From Algoriphagus halophilus (lineage in GTDB: Bacteria > Bacteroidota > Bacteroidia > Cytophagales > Cyclobacteriaceae): a DNA stretch of 64,000 nt. The position numbers and the translations under genes were made by a program. The notes under the pieces were generated by a model. It worked only from the letters and a program-made list of their open reading frames with translations. It was not told where the DNA came from and searched no databases. Below are positions 8,686 through 17,746 of the stretch, one piece after another. The stretch is from the NCBI RefSeq assembly GCF_900129785.1, contig NZ_FSRC01000001.1:2356001-2420000 (forward strand). The letters run 5' to 3'. Numbering within the stretch: the stretch's first letter is position 1; each line of letters starts with the position of its first letter.

Positions 8686-9803
8686 TAAAAATTCAATCTA
8701 TTTAGTATCCCTCCAATAAGTTTACCATAGCGTAGGTGGTTCAATTTCTTAAGCTGTGGACTCATAATGTATCTTGAAATTGAGGCGGCTTCTTTTTTTG
8801 AAAAATCAAGCTCTAAAATAAAGGCTTCTAATAATGGACTTAAATCTCTGAGTAAAACTTTTATTTCTTCCAATCTAAAAAAATAGCCCCAAGACAGATA
8901 GCTGGATAAGCTACGTAAATCTTCAGGTTCCAAAGACCAGTTCCATTTTTCTTGCTCTTGCTTATACCATTCGGTTGCTTCTTCAATTCCTCCTTGGTGT
9001 ATCATTACACCTAAGACAGTAAGCAAATGGTTCTTTTGAACTTCTGCAATTTCCAAACTATAAGCATGGTTGAATTTTGAAGATTTTGTAAGTCGGAGAT
9101 CCTTCCTTCCAGCTCGCCAGCTCACTTCAGACAATGCTTCATACATAACTCTTGGATTTCGACTCATGCTATTACGCACATAACGATAGGCAACCAATAC
9201 TTCGGGGATAGACCATATTTTAGCTCCCATCTTTCCAGCACGTATCCAAAAATCCCAATCTTCACAGCTTCTGAGCAAAGGATCAAATCCTCCTAGCATT
9301 TTAGCAAAATCACTCCTAACTATAATAGAATGACAAGGGCCAATATTTTGGGTTAAAACCTGTGGGAAAATTTCACCATTAGCCATAGGCAAATGGGTAT
9401 GGAAAAGTAACCCGTTTGGTTTGTCCCAATAGGCATATCCCATCCGATATAATTCATATCCAGGACACTCAAATATGACAGTAGATAAAGTTGAAAAAGC
9501 ATTATTTTCGATCCAGTCATCTGCATCTAAAAAAAGTAGATAATCTCCTCTGGCAACAGACATTCCATTATTTCTAGCAGATGACAATCCTAGATTATTT
9601 TGACTTTGGACTATAATTCGGGCATCTAGTGCTTCTAGGGATCTAGCTATCACTTCGGTGTCATCGATACTTCCGTCATTTATTATAATAGCTTCCCAAT
9701 TATCAAATTTTTGGGCTAAAATAGAATTTATACAATCCTCCAGAAAAACACCTTGATTGTAACAAGGAATGATAATTGAAAAGATCGGATTATTGGCTTT
9801 CAA
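8682..9803 (-). CDS. Glycosyltransferase family 2 with extended C-terminus
   Basis: The 373-residue protein has IFSIIIPCYNQGVFLEDCI, AIIINDGSIDDTE, LSSARNNGMSVA and the FLDADDWIE metal-binding motif near residue 95. RSCEDWDFWIRAGKMGA follows in the acceptor region. About 130 further residues, helical and charged, extend beyond the catalytic core. The start is TTG at 9803 (TTG-AAA), overlapping the upstream GT4 by 14 bp. Family assignment is secure; the specific sugar and linkage are not known. Confidence 0.86.
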   Translation of the reverse strand: MKANNPIFSIIIPCYNQGVFLEDCINSILAQKFDNWEAIIINDGSIDDTEVIARSLEALDARIIVQSQNNLGLSSARNNGMSVARGDYLLFLDADDWIENNAFSTLSTVIFECPGYELYRMGYAYWDKPNGLLFHTHLPMANGEIFPQVLTQNIGPCHSIIVRSDFAKMLGGFDPLLRSCEDWDFWIRAGKMGAKIWSIPEVLVAYRYVRNSMSRNPRVMYEALSEVSWRAGRKDLRLTKSSKFNHAYSLEIAEVQKNHLLTVLGVMIHQGGIEEATEWYKQEQEKWNWSLEPEDLRSLSSYLSWGYFFRLEEIKVLLRDLSPLLEAFILELDFSKKEAASISRYIMSPQLKKLNHLRYGKLIGGILNRLNFY

Positions 9804-10905
9804 TAAGCTCTAGATATTGATTACACATTCTTGCCATTGAAAAAGAATCGGCTATTCTTTTTTTATTTTGCCTTCCTATACCATCCGACAAAGATCTATT
9901 TTCGATTAGCTCTATTATTTTTATAGCTAATGACTCATGATCTTTAGGTGTAACCAGAAAAGGGTAATCAACACCCAAAGCTTCCTGTGCTCCTAAGCAA
10001 TTTGTTGCAATTACTGCTAATCCAGCAGCCATTGGTTCCAAAACACCATTAGGAATTCCCTCATTATATGAGCTAAACACCGCTAGCTGAGCTGATAAAA
10101 GCAGAGAGTTTATATCTTTTACTTCACCTAAGAATGAAACTGTAGATTCCATTTTATTCTCAGAAACAAAAGTAGACAAACTTGAGTACTCGTCTAATTT
10201 ATTACCCGCGAGAAGCAACTGTACCTCTTCTTTCCCAAATCTTTCAATTACTATTTTCCATGCTTTCAAAAGGGTAAAATGGTCTTTATATGAATGAAGA
10301 TTACCAATTTTAACTACCCTAATTTTACTTTCATAATCACTTTTAGATGAACTTTCGTCAACTGGCATTACACCATTATGAATAATCTTTATATTCCTCT
10401 TAGTGAATCTCTGTAAAAAATTACTTCCTTCTAAACTATTAGAAATGATTGAGGTAGCGTTATTTAAACATTTAATATCAAAAGAATCCCCCTTAAAAAA
10501 CCTACCCTCATCTCTTTGATTCCAAAAACATTTTTTTGCTCCCATTCTTTTAAACCATTGGCAAAAAATACTATTCGCTGGATAGGTGAAAGGTATAATG
10601 GAGTCAATACCTAATCGTTTTACTTGTAAAATCAATTTTCTAGAATAGTAGTATCGCCTCAGAAGCCCAGATAAATTCTGTGTTGGGGTCAGAATCAACT
10701 TTTCTTGAAAGCCCCAATGTATTGTTTTATGCCCTAGTCTATTAAATCGAAAGTAGCCTTCTCCTATTTCATCCCCAAATGCACCGATAGTCACTTGATA
10801 GCCTTCCTGTTTCAAAAATTCCGCAAGGTACAGAGCTTGGGTTTCTGCTCCTCCTATTGCAAATCGATGTAAAGCAATAAGAATATGTTGCTTTTGATAC
10901 TTCAC
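9790..10905 (-). CDS. Glycosyltransferase family 4
   Basis: A 371-residue GT-B transferase. HILIALHRFAIGGAETQAL at the N-terminus is the classic GT4 loop. The donor domain starts near RVVKIGNLHSYKDHFTLLKAW, with LLLAGNK and VFSSYNEGIPNGVLEPMAAG (E-x7-E) near residue 285. It starts with GTG at 10905 and overlaps the next GT2 by 14 bp. Together with the upstream 81-base gap after the AsnB gene, this suggests either an internal promoter or simple read-through; no clear promoter is visible there. Confidence 0.86.
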   Translation of the reverse strand: MKYQKQHILIALHRFAIGGAETQALYLAEFLKQEGYQVTIGAFGDEIGEGYFRFNRLGHKTIHWGFQEKLILTPTQNLSGLLRRYYYSRKLILQVKRLGIDSIIPFTYPANSIFCQWFKRMGAKKCFWNQRDEGRFFKGDSFDIKCLNNATSIISNSLEGSNFLQRFTKRNIKIIHNGVMPVDESSSKSDYESKIRVVKIGNLHSYKDHFTLLKAWKIVIERFGKEEVQLLLAGNKLDEYSSLSTFVSENKMESTVSFLGEVKDINSLLLSAQLAVFSSYNEGIPNGVLEPMAAGLAVIATNCLGAQEALGVDYPFLVTPKDHESLAIKIIELIENRSLSDGIGRQNKKRIADSFSMARMCNQYLELIESQ

Positions 10906-10986
10906 TGATTACATTGATTTAAAGAAATTACAATTTCATAGGTATTTAGTAAAAACTTCAATGGTAAAATCCGTGATAGTTCTCAA

Positions 10987-12825
10987 TTATTTATTTTGTA
11001 CCATCCATTCCTGAAGAAATACCAAAAGCCACTGGTGACCAGAATTGGATCCATTTGCTACTTTCTTCAATTCATTTTTATCAAATAAGGTATCTAAACC
11101 ATTTCCAGGGGAAAGTAATCTTTCGGATACTTCTTGGCTGGATTTATGGGTATCTGCAAACCATTTACTAATTGGTGCTGCAAAACCCATCTTTTCTCTA
11201 AATGCAAAATCCTTCCCCAAATCCTTCGCAATGATCTTTTTCAGTAGTTGCTTCCCTTCCCAAGTTCCTGAAGTCTTATTGATATTAAACGTTTCAGGGA
11301 TTTGAGAAGCTAGCTCCACCACTCTAAGATCTAATAAGGGCGTTCTCACCTCAAGACTATTCATCATACTTGCAATATCCACCTTCGCTAAGATATCATT
11401 AGGAAGATAGGTCTGAAAATCAAGCATCTGAGCCCTTTGAAAATGGCTATAACTTCTACTCAAATTCCATTTTTGCTCATGAATAGCATCGGTTGCAAAA
11501 AGTTGTACTTTGTATTCGGACTTCCAGAGATTTGTTCGGGCATTCTTAGCATAGAATTGAATATAGCGTTGCCAATCTGTAAAATTAGCAGTTCTCAAAG
11601 GGTATCTCTGAGGTAGAACTGAATTAAGAATTGGATATAACCCTTTCTTAAAACAACCAAGGTGCTCAGGAACTGATGAAAGGTGGCGCGTCCAACGATC
11701 TGTGTAGCTTAAATATCCTGCGAACAATTCGTCTCCGGCATCCCCAGACAAGGCCATGGTTACATGCTGTTTAGCTAACTTCGAAAGATAATAGGTGGGA
11801 ATTGCAGATGAATCCCCAAATGGTTCTCCATAGTGTTTGACTAATTCAGGTAGAATACCAAGTGCATCAGGTTTTACAATTGCTTCAAAATGATCAGTAC
11901 CCCAAAAGTTTGCTACTTCTCTAGCATAGTTTAATTCAGAAAATCCCTCATCTTCAAATCCAATACTGAATGTTTTTACTGGATTAGACATGATTTGAGA
12001 CATATACCCCACTACAAGGGAAGAATCGATACCTCCCGACAAAAATGCTCCAAAAGGAACATCTGCAACTAAATGTGATTTTACCGATTCCTTGATACAT
12101 AGTTCAAGTTCTTCAATCCATTCAACCTCAGTTTTATTGTAATCAGGCTTGAACTCAGGCTGCCAATAGCAAATCTGTTCCTGAATCTCACCTGAAAAAT
12201 CTACACGCATAAAATGGGCAGGCGGAAGCTTACTGATTTCCCGATATATGGTGTTAGGAGAGGGAATATACTGATAGGTGAGGTATTGATCAATCGCTGT
12301 TAGGTTAATATCCCACTTGATAGCATCTAATGGCTTTAAGGCCTGTATTTCTGAAGCAAAGGCAAAAACTCTTGAATTATGGGCGTATACCAATGGTTTG
12401 ATACCAAAATGATCTCGCGCCAAAAACAACTCTTTTTTTGTGGTATCAACAATGCAAAAAGCAAACATCCCACGAAAGTGCTTGACACAATCTATGCCCC
12501 AATAAGCATAAGACTGTAAAATTACCTCCGTATCTGAAGATGTGCGAAAAGAAAATCCTTTCACTCGCAATGATTCTCTCAGTTCTTTATAATTATATAA
12601 TTCACCATTATAAGTAATAGAAAGATTTTTCTCAGAGTTCTGTAATGGTTGTTTACCACCTTCTAAATCAATAATTGAAAGTCTTCGATGACCAATCCCA
12701 ATATTATCAAAATAATAGACTCCTTGTCCATCCGGGCCGCGATGTTCCATTGAATCCAGCATCTGATTTAACAATTTGCTATTTACTGGACCTTTGCAAT
12801 TGACTACCCCAAGAATTCCACACAT
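10987..12825 (-). CDS. asnB: Asparagine synthetase B-type amidotransferase
   Basis: The 612-residue protein starts with Met-Cys-Gly, so Cys2 is the glutaminase nucleophile of the class II amidotransferase domain (residues 1 to about 210). The synthetase domain carries the ATP-binding FGAFLSGGIDSSLVV motif near residue 260, and the GDAGDELFAGY motif. In glycan loci AsnB relatives are proposed to amidate carboxylated sugars such as uronic acids, rather than make free asparagine. Pyruvylated or uronic residues made here could be the target; that is inference. It is one of three AsnB paralogues in this window. Six bases separate it from the upstream methyltransferase. Confidence 0.88.
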   Translation of the reverse strand: MCGILGVVNCKGPVNSKLLNQMLDSMEHRGPDGQGVYYFDNIGIGHRRLSIIDLEGGKQPLQNSEKNLSITYNGELYNYKELRESLRVKGFSFRTSSDTEVILQSYAYWGIDCVKHFRGMFAFCIVDTTKKELFLARDHFGIKPLVYAHNSRVFAFASEIQALKPLDAIKWDINLTAIDQYLTYQYIPSPNTIYREISKLPPAHFMRVDFSGEIQEQICYWQPEFKPDYNKTEVEWIEELELCIKESVKSHLVADVPFGAFLSGGIDSSLVVGYMSQIMSNPVKTFSIGFEDEGFSELNYAREVANFWGTDHFEAIVKPDALGILPELVKHYGEPFGDSSAIPTYYLSKLAKQHVTMALSGDAGDELFAGYLSYTDRWTRHLSSVPEHLGCFKKGLYPILNSVLPQRYPLRTANFTDWQRYIQFYAKNARTNLWKSEYKVQLFATDAIHEQKWNLSRSYSHFQRAQMLDFQTYLPNDILAKVDIASMMNSLEVRTPLLDLRVVELASQIPETFNINKTSGTWEGKQLLKKIIAKDLGKDFAFREKMGFAAPISKWFADTHKSSQEVSERLLSPGNGLDTLFDKNELKKVANGSNSGHQWLLVFLQEWMVQNK

Positions 12826-12830
12826 AATAT

Positions 12831-13571
12831 TTAAATGGTGGCGATGGCTAAAAGGTGTGGTTTCTTCTTTTCAATTTTATTTTTAAGAAACTCAAAGAAT
12901 TTACCAATTGTATATCGATTAAAACCATACCATTTGGCTGATTTAAAAAAATGGGTTGATTGAACTCGGACGGGCTTCAATCCCTTTTCAATTATTTTTT
13001 GATTAAGTGTTTCAACATTCCATGATCTTACATGTTGCCACCTATGAAATACTTTATCACTAAAAGGACAGTAAATATAAGATTTTGATAAATCTTCATC
13101 ATTTGGGGTTGTAAAAACAACTTTCCCTCCTGGTCTTAAAAGTTGTTTAACATTGTCAAATAACTGATTTAGCTCTTTGTCATAAATGTGTTCAATTACT
13201 TCGACGACGAAAATCAAATCAAATTTCTCTCCACTATCTAATAAATGATCATAGCTAAAAACTTTTTTAAGTGTTGGATAGGATTTCAATTCTCCTTCCA
13301 AAAGCTTAACCCCTTTGTTAGAAAACTCCATGGCGGAAACTTGCATCCCCCTATCCAAAAGCTTTTTACTTAAAAAACCAAATCCAGCACCGTAATCAAG
13401 TATACTTATGCTTTTATCTAAATATTTATTGACAGATTCCAAAATCTCATCTCCGTGGCCATTTGTAAAAAAGTTTTCAGGTTGTAAAGATTCAAAATCC
13501 CAGAAAGATTTAAGAGAATTCTCATCCCATATTGCAAGTGGTTTACCTAAATATTCAGTATTTCTATTCAT
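12831..13571 (-). CDS. Class I SAM-dependent methyltransferase (Methyltransf_23/11-like)
   Basis: The 246-residue protein has SILDYGAGFGFLSKKLLDRG near residue 55 (SAM motif I), FDLIFVVEVIEHIYD near 113 (motif II region) and LRPGGKVVFTTPNDED. This is the UbiG/Methyltransf_11-23 layout, common for O- or C-methylation in glycan clusters. It directly follows the Wzt gene with a 4-bp overlap. In ABC-exported O-antigens a terminal methyl group can stop chain growth and be recognised by Wzt; its place next to Wzt makes that an attractive but unproven idea. Confidence 0.83.
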   Translation of the reverse strand: MNRNTEYLGKPLAIWDENSLKSFWDFESLQPENFFTNGHGDEILESVNKYLDKSISILDYGAGFGFLSKKLLDRGMQVSAMEFSNKGVKLLEGELKSYPTLKKVFSYDHLLDSGEKFDLIFVVEVIEHIYDKELNQLFDNVKQLLRPGGKVVFTTPNDEDLSKSYIYCPFSDKVFHRWQHVRSWNVETLNQKIIEKGLKPVRVQSTHFFKSAKWYGFNRYTIGKFFEFLKNKIEKKKPHLLAIATI

Positions 13572-14839
13572 TTCTCTTTTAATTCAACTGACCAATTAAA
13601 ATCATCAATATAAACGCAGTTGTCTTTTCCCCATGAGAACTGATGAGGTTTATTCATCATAGAAACTTCAAAGGAGTTTATATTCTCAATTTTCATTACA
13701 TTTTTAGTCCCATCCAATTCAGAAAAATGCAAGGTTAAATGATATTTCCCATAATAAAGTTTAAGAGAAGGGAAGTGACATTTCAAATAATAAACACCCT
13801 CCTTCTCCCCAATATTCATTTCTTTGTGATGAAGCCAAGAATAAAGAGCTGGCCTTCCAGAAGTACTGTGTACAATCTGAAATGCGATGTTCGCTTGATC
13901 TAATCCTTCTGGTGCTTCCAACTCAAATGAGATATCTAGGGGATCTCCAAATCTGTGAATATTTTGAGGATGGGAAGTATGAACTTTTACCTCCTTAATC
14001 AACAGTCCATTATCACCTTTTGGGAAATGGTTGGTGGCACTTTCATTTAAAAAAGACTCTCTATTTAAATATCTTTCTATTGCAAGAGGTGTTTCAGAAG
14101 TTATTAATTCTGAACCATTTTCTAAAACTAAAACTCTGTTACATAAATTACTAATAGCTGGCAGATCATGACTAACAAATAAAACGGTCCTTCCCTGACC
14201 TGCCACATCTTCCATCTTTCCTAAGCACTTGGCTTGGAACTCATAATCACCAACAGCAAGCACTTCATCAATAATCAAAATTTCAGGTTCTAGGTGTGCT
14301 GCAACAGAAAAACCTAGACGAACCTTCATACCTGAAGAATAAAATTTAACAGGAGTATCAATAAATTTTTCAACTCCAGAAAAATCAATTATTTCATCCA
14401 GCTTAGAATCAATCTCCCTACTCGTCATCCCAAGGATGGTGCCATTCATATAAATATTTTCCCTTCCCGAAAGCTCTGGGTGAAATCCAGTTCCTACTTC
14501 CAATAATGAAGCAACTCTCCCATGTATTTCAATCTTCCCTGAGGTAGGTTCAGTAATCTGAGAAAGTATTTTAAGTAAGGTGGATTTACCGGCCCCATTC
14601 TTACCAATAATCCCTAAAACTTCTCCTTCTTTGACGTCAAAGTTGAGATCTTTTAGTGCCCAAAAGACCGAATCATCCTCAATCCCAAAACGACTCATTT
14701 CACGAAGTCTTCTTAAATTTTGCCAAGGAGACTTAATCAAGTTTCCAATTTGACCTACAAAGGTTTCAGCTTGTTTTTCTTTTAAACCTAGCCGATAACG
14801 CTTAGAGAGGTTTGAAACCTTAATTACAGATTCACTCAT
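13568..14839 (-). CDS. wzt: Polysaccharide ABC transporter ATP-binding protein (Wzt-like)
   Basis: The 423-residue protein has an ABC domain in residues 1 to about 245. Walker A is GIIGKNGAGKST near residue 83, the signature is YSSGMKVRLGFSVA, Walker B is EILIIDEVLAVGD, and VLFVSHD is the H-loop. Residues about 250-423 form an extra beta-rich domain (LLIKEVKVHTSHPQN onward) like the C-terminal domain of Wzt, which binds the non-reducing end of a finished O-antigen chain. It should energise export across the inner membrane with a Wzm permease. Its only candidate partner in the window lies 14 kb away at 28790-29617. The ATG start overlaps the upstream gene by 8 bp. Confidence 0.9.
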   Translation of the reverse strand: MSESVIKVSNLSKRYRLGLKEKQAETFVGQIGNLIKSPWQNLRRLREMSRFGIEDDSVFWALKDLNFDVKEGEVLGIIGKNGAGKSTLLKILSQITEPTSGKIEIHGRVASLLEVGTGFHPELSGRENIYMNGTILGMTSREIDSKLDEIIDFSGVEKFIDTPVKFYSSGMKVRLGFSVAAHLEPEILIIDEVLAVGDYEFQAKCLGKMEDVAGQGRTVLFVSHDLPAISNLCNRVLVLENGSELITSETPLAIERYLNRESFLNESATNHFPKGDNGLLIKEVKVHTSHPQNIHRFGDPLDISFELEAPEGLDQANIAFQIVHSTSGRPALYSWLHHKEMNIGEKEGVYYLKCHFPSLKLYYGKYHLTLHFSELDGTKNVMKIENINSFEVSMMNKPHQFSWGKDNCVYIDDFNWSVELKEK

Positions 14840-15911
14840 TTTTGATTTTTTTAATCACTTCCAAATAATCTCTTCCATGCTTTTTAGTTGGTTCCAATAC
14901 ATTCCCCTCAGCCCATTCATTCCAAGATTTAACAAAAACAATTTGTCGATCAGATGATAATTTTGAAGCTTGAATTACACAAGTTTTTAAGTGTTTTTCA
15001 AAAGCTTCTGGTGTAGCATTCAAATATACTGTCCCATTTTTTTTTGTCCGTGGAGTGTTATCCCAGTTTGGAATCGCTAGTGGAAAGAAATCAATAAGAT
15101 ATTGATCTTTAAAATCCTCTAAGCAAGCTCTTACAGTATGATAGTAAATAGTTTTGGGCCACTTCAATACATTGCGAACAATTGGATTATTAAAAAAATA
15201 TCTTAGAAAAATACCAGAACCAGACTTCCTGTGGTACTGATTAATATTTGAAAGATTAGAGTTAACATATCCATTGAAATTAGAATTCAATCCACTCCAA
15301 TTTGCCCTAGTCTTTACAGCAATCCAATAAATTCCAGATAATCCAGCCAATTTAGCTTGATCATCAAAAGTTTTCACGAAAACCTCTAAATCTGGAATTG
15401 ATTCAGGTACATATACTTGAAAAACAGATTTCCCATCAATTTTAAGACACCTTGGATCTTTAAAAAAAGGCAATAGATATTCAAAATGTGCTATATAATC
15501 TTCTTTTCCAGGATAAAGTTGCTCTTGAAGCATTCTGTTACCTGCGCCATGCCAAGTTCCTTTCCACGATTCATTTGCCCAGCACATCGCAAATTGAATA
15601 TCAACATTGGTATTTTTTAAAAAATCTTGAAGCGGCCTTTCTAATAATGTTTTCCCATTGCCAAACCAATAATGATAAAAAACAAAACCATCTACTCCAT
15701 AGGATTTGGCCAAACTAGCTTGTAGTTTAAGAGTATCGGGATCTTCTAAAGAATAATAACCCAATTCTCCAGGAAATAAGGGTTGCTTATGACCTGGAAA
15801 TAAAGGAGTTGCTTTCTTAACATTAGTCCATTCAGTAAAACCTTTTCCCCACCATCCATCATTCTCTGGAATAGTATGAAATTGAGGTAGGTAGTAGGCA
15901 AAAAATTTCAT
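14832..15911 (-). CDS. WbsX-like / glycoside hydrolase family 99-like protein
   Basis: The 359-residue protein begins with KFFAYYLPQFHTIPENDGWW and KGFTEWTNVKKA. It continues with FVFYHYWFGNGKTLLERPL and FAMCWANESWKGTW, and ends with IVFVKSWNEWAEGNVLEPT. These are hallmarks of the WbsX family, a GH99-like TIM barrel found in O-antigen and capsule clusters, often fused to or beside glycosyltransferases. The molecular activity of the family in these loci is not settled; an endo-acting glycan-trimming or transfer role is possible. No signal peptide is visible, so it should be cytoplasmic. It overlaps both neighbours by 4 to 8 bp. Confidence 0.86.
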   Translation of the reverse strand: MKFFAYYLPQFHTIPENDGWWGKGFTEWTNVKKATPLFPGHKQPLFPGELGYYSLEDPDTLKLQASLAKSYGVDGFVFYHYWFGNGKTLLERPLQDFLKNTNVDIQFAMCWANESWKGTWHGAGNRMLQEQLYPGKEDYIAHFEYLLPFFKDPRCLKIDGKSVFQVYVPESIPDLEVFVKTFDDQAKLAGLSGIYWIAVKTRANWSGLNSNFNGYVNSNLSNINQYHRKSGSGIFLRYFFNNPIVRNVLKWPKTIYYHTVRACLEDFKDQYLIDFFPLAIPNWDNTPRTKKNGTVYLNATPEAFEKHLKTCVIQASKLSSDRQIVFVKSWNEWAEGNVLEPTKKHGRDYLEVIKKIKNE

Positions 15912-16771
15912 TGATATTTAGATACTCTTAAAACACCTTTCCTTAGAAAAGGAGCTTTTATCTTTTTGTCGTGATAAAACAACATATATCCTGAAGAAAA
16001 GCTTGTTTCGAATCCCAGTTTTTTAAAGTATTCTTCAAATTCAATGGCATCATTTTGAGAATGATAAGTACAAATTGCAATTTTAATTTTTTGGGCTTCC
16101 TTTAATAGTTTTTGCATCCCTTTTAAAACCTCCCGCTCCCCACCATCTACATCAATTTTTATAAAAATACTCTTATCAAACAATTCAGAAAATGAATCTA
16201 AAGAGACAGAATTTCCAGAATCTTCTGAGCCCGCAAACTTATTAACTATGGTAACTTTTTCTTCAAATCCCTTAAATGTTTCTTCAAGAGGCTCCAACCA
16301 GTCTTGATTCTTTTCAAATAAATAAACCCTACTGGCTTTTTCTATATTCTCTATTGAAAAATTCCCTTCCGCTACTCCTAAATCAATTAATATATCTCCG
16401 GCCTCAACTGTAAAATCAGCATCACAATATAAATGTGCAGATTCATCATCTTGCTCCATTACTATACTTTTATAATAATGATTAACCTGTTCTGCACCCC
16501 ATCTTTTCTTAAAAAATAGTTTTCTGCCTTTGTGAAAGACATATGGAAATGAGTTTTCAAAAAACACTTCAGTTTTGAAATCTCGATACTTTTCAGAAAA
16601 TGAATGAGGAAAAATACACAGACCATTCTTTTCTATAAATTGGATTGATTCCAATTCCAAATCATTGACAGAACCTTTTTTTGAAAATTCAATTATTCTT
16701 TTAAGTAATTTTTTTCTAAAAAAATCTCTTCTCCAAAAATAAATCTTAACTCTAAGACTTTTAAAAAACAT
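15908..16771 (-). CDS. FkbM-like SAM-dependent methyltransferase
   Basis: The 287-residue protein has a 110-residue N-terminal part without a recognised motif, then ILIDLGVAEGNFSIENIE near residue 127 (SAM motif I), VYLFEKNQDWLEPLEETF and FIKIDVDGGEREVLKGM near 200, the FkbM-like signature. The motif I region reads LGVAEGN in place of the usual VGAxxGx, a mild deviation. An O-methyl transfer to a sugar is inferred from family and location. A 36-base gap separates it from the upstream SGNH-like gene, and it overlaps the WbsX-like gene by 4 bp. Confidence 0.78.
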   Translation of the reverse strand: MFFKSLRVKIYFWRRDFFRKKLLKRIIEFSKKGSVNDLELESIQFIEKNGLCIFPHSFSEKYRDFKTEVFFENSFPYVFHKGRKLFFKKRWGAEQVNHYYKSIVMEQDDESAHLYCDADFTVEAGDILIDLGVAEGNFSIENIEKASRVYLFEKNQDWLEPLEETFKGFEEKVTIVNKFAGSEDSGNSVSLDSFSELFDKSIFIKIDVDGGEREVLKGMQKLLKEAQKIKIAICTYHSQNDAIEFEEYFKKLGFETSFSSGYMLFYHDKKIKAPFLRKGVLRVSKYQ

Positions 16772-16807
16772 TTTTATGTTGAGGGGTTAATAATTCACAA
16801 CCTAAAA

Positions 16808-17746
16808 TCAAAATTTGCTAGATTCTAAAGCAAATTTCTTTGTAAAATGCGATACTCCATTTTTATTTAAGTGAGTTCCATTATAGAAATTATCCTTTGA
16901 ATAATTGATTGAGTCATCGGAATAGTCGAGAAAAGTAAAACCATATTCATGACTTAAATTTTCAACCCTCTTGGTAATTTGATCCTCATTCCGAATTAGA
17001 TTTTTAGCCTCATAATAAATAGGGCTTATGACTAAGACTACTTCGATTTTATCGTGAATTAAAGTAATTAGTCTGTCTGAAAATTGGGCAAATATTTGTT
17101 CTTCAACCTTATATGAAATACCCTCTTTATACTTCGCTTTAAATCGATCAAACTCTCTATCCCAGACTTTATCGCTTTTACGGTAGCCTTTAATCAAGGC
17201 AGGTCGTGTTTCGTATAGTTCAAAGAAGTTTAATAAGCCGACCATTTTCATTTTGGGATTGAAACTGTAGCGCAACACTGGAATTTGATAAAGTAATGCA
17301 TCTGTCTCTTCATTGGCTTCTAATAACATTTGAACCTCCAATTGATCCTGATAGGGTACTAGTTGCTCAAAGCCATAGAATTCCTTGCTGTGCTCAAATG
17401 AATGATAATCCACATTCCATACCAAGGTCTCTGGAGCCTTGTTGTTCTTTAAGTATAAATCTAACATCAGTCGTTGATGCTCGAATAGCGTGCCGTCAAA
17501 TCCTAAATTAAAACACTTTTTACCAGTAATTTCCTCAATCAACTCGCAATCATAATGAACCAAAGCCCTTGAAGAACCTACAATTAAAAGCTCAGCATCT
17601 ATCCCGCCTTTGATTACCTCATTCCATTTGCTTACCTCTCTATAATTTGAAGTTTTTAATCCTTCTTGAATAAAGTAATCTACACTATAGAGTAAAAGTG
17701 CAAATACAGCCGAAATAAAGAAGAATTTTTGCCCGAACTTTCTCAT
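16808..17746 (-). CDS. Membrane-anchored SGNH-hydrolase-like protein, partner of the MBOAT acyltransferase
   Basis: A protein of about 312 residues with one N-terminal membrane segment (FFFISAVFALLLYSVDYF) and a periplasmic domain. LLIVGSSRALVHYD resembles SGNH block I (GxS) and FYNGTHLNKNGVSHF resembles the C-terminal His block. Such proteins (AlgJ/AlgX/DltD type) accept an acyl group passed across the membrane by an MBOAT protein and transfer it to a polysaccharide. The ATG at 17746 is preferred (a TTG directly upstream is alternative); it shares one base with the MBOAT stop, so the two are coupled. The exact residue roles were not verified. Confidence 0.75.
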   Translation of the reverse strand: MRKFGQKFFFISAVFALLLYSVDYFIQEGLKTSNYREVSKWNEVIKGGIDAELLIVGSSRALVHYDCELIEEITGKKCFNLGFDGTLFEHQRLMLDLYLKNNKAPETLVWNVDYHSFEHSKEFYGFEQLVPYQDQLEVQMLLEANEETDALLYQIPVLRYSFNPKMKMVGLLNFFELYETRPALIKGYRKSDKVWDREFDRFKAKYKEGISYKVEEQIFAQFSDRLITLIHDKIEVVLVISPIYYEAKNLIRNEDQITKRVENLSHEYGFTFLDYSDDSINYSKDNFYNGTHLNKNGVSHFTKKFALESSKF

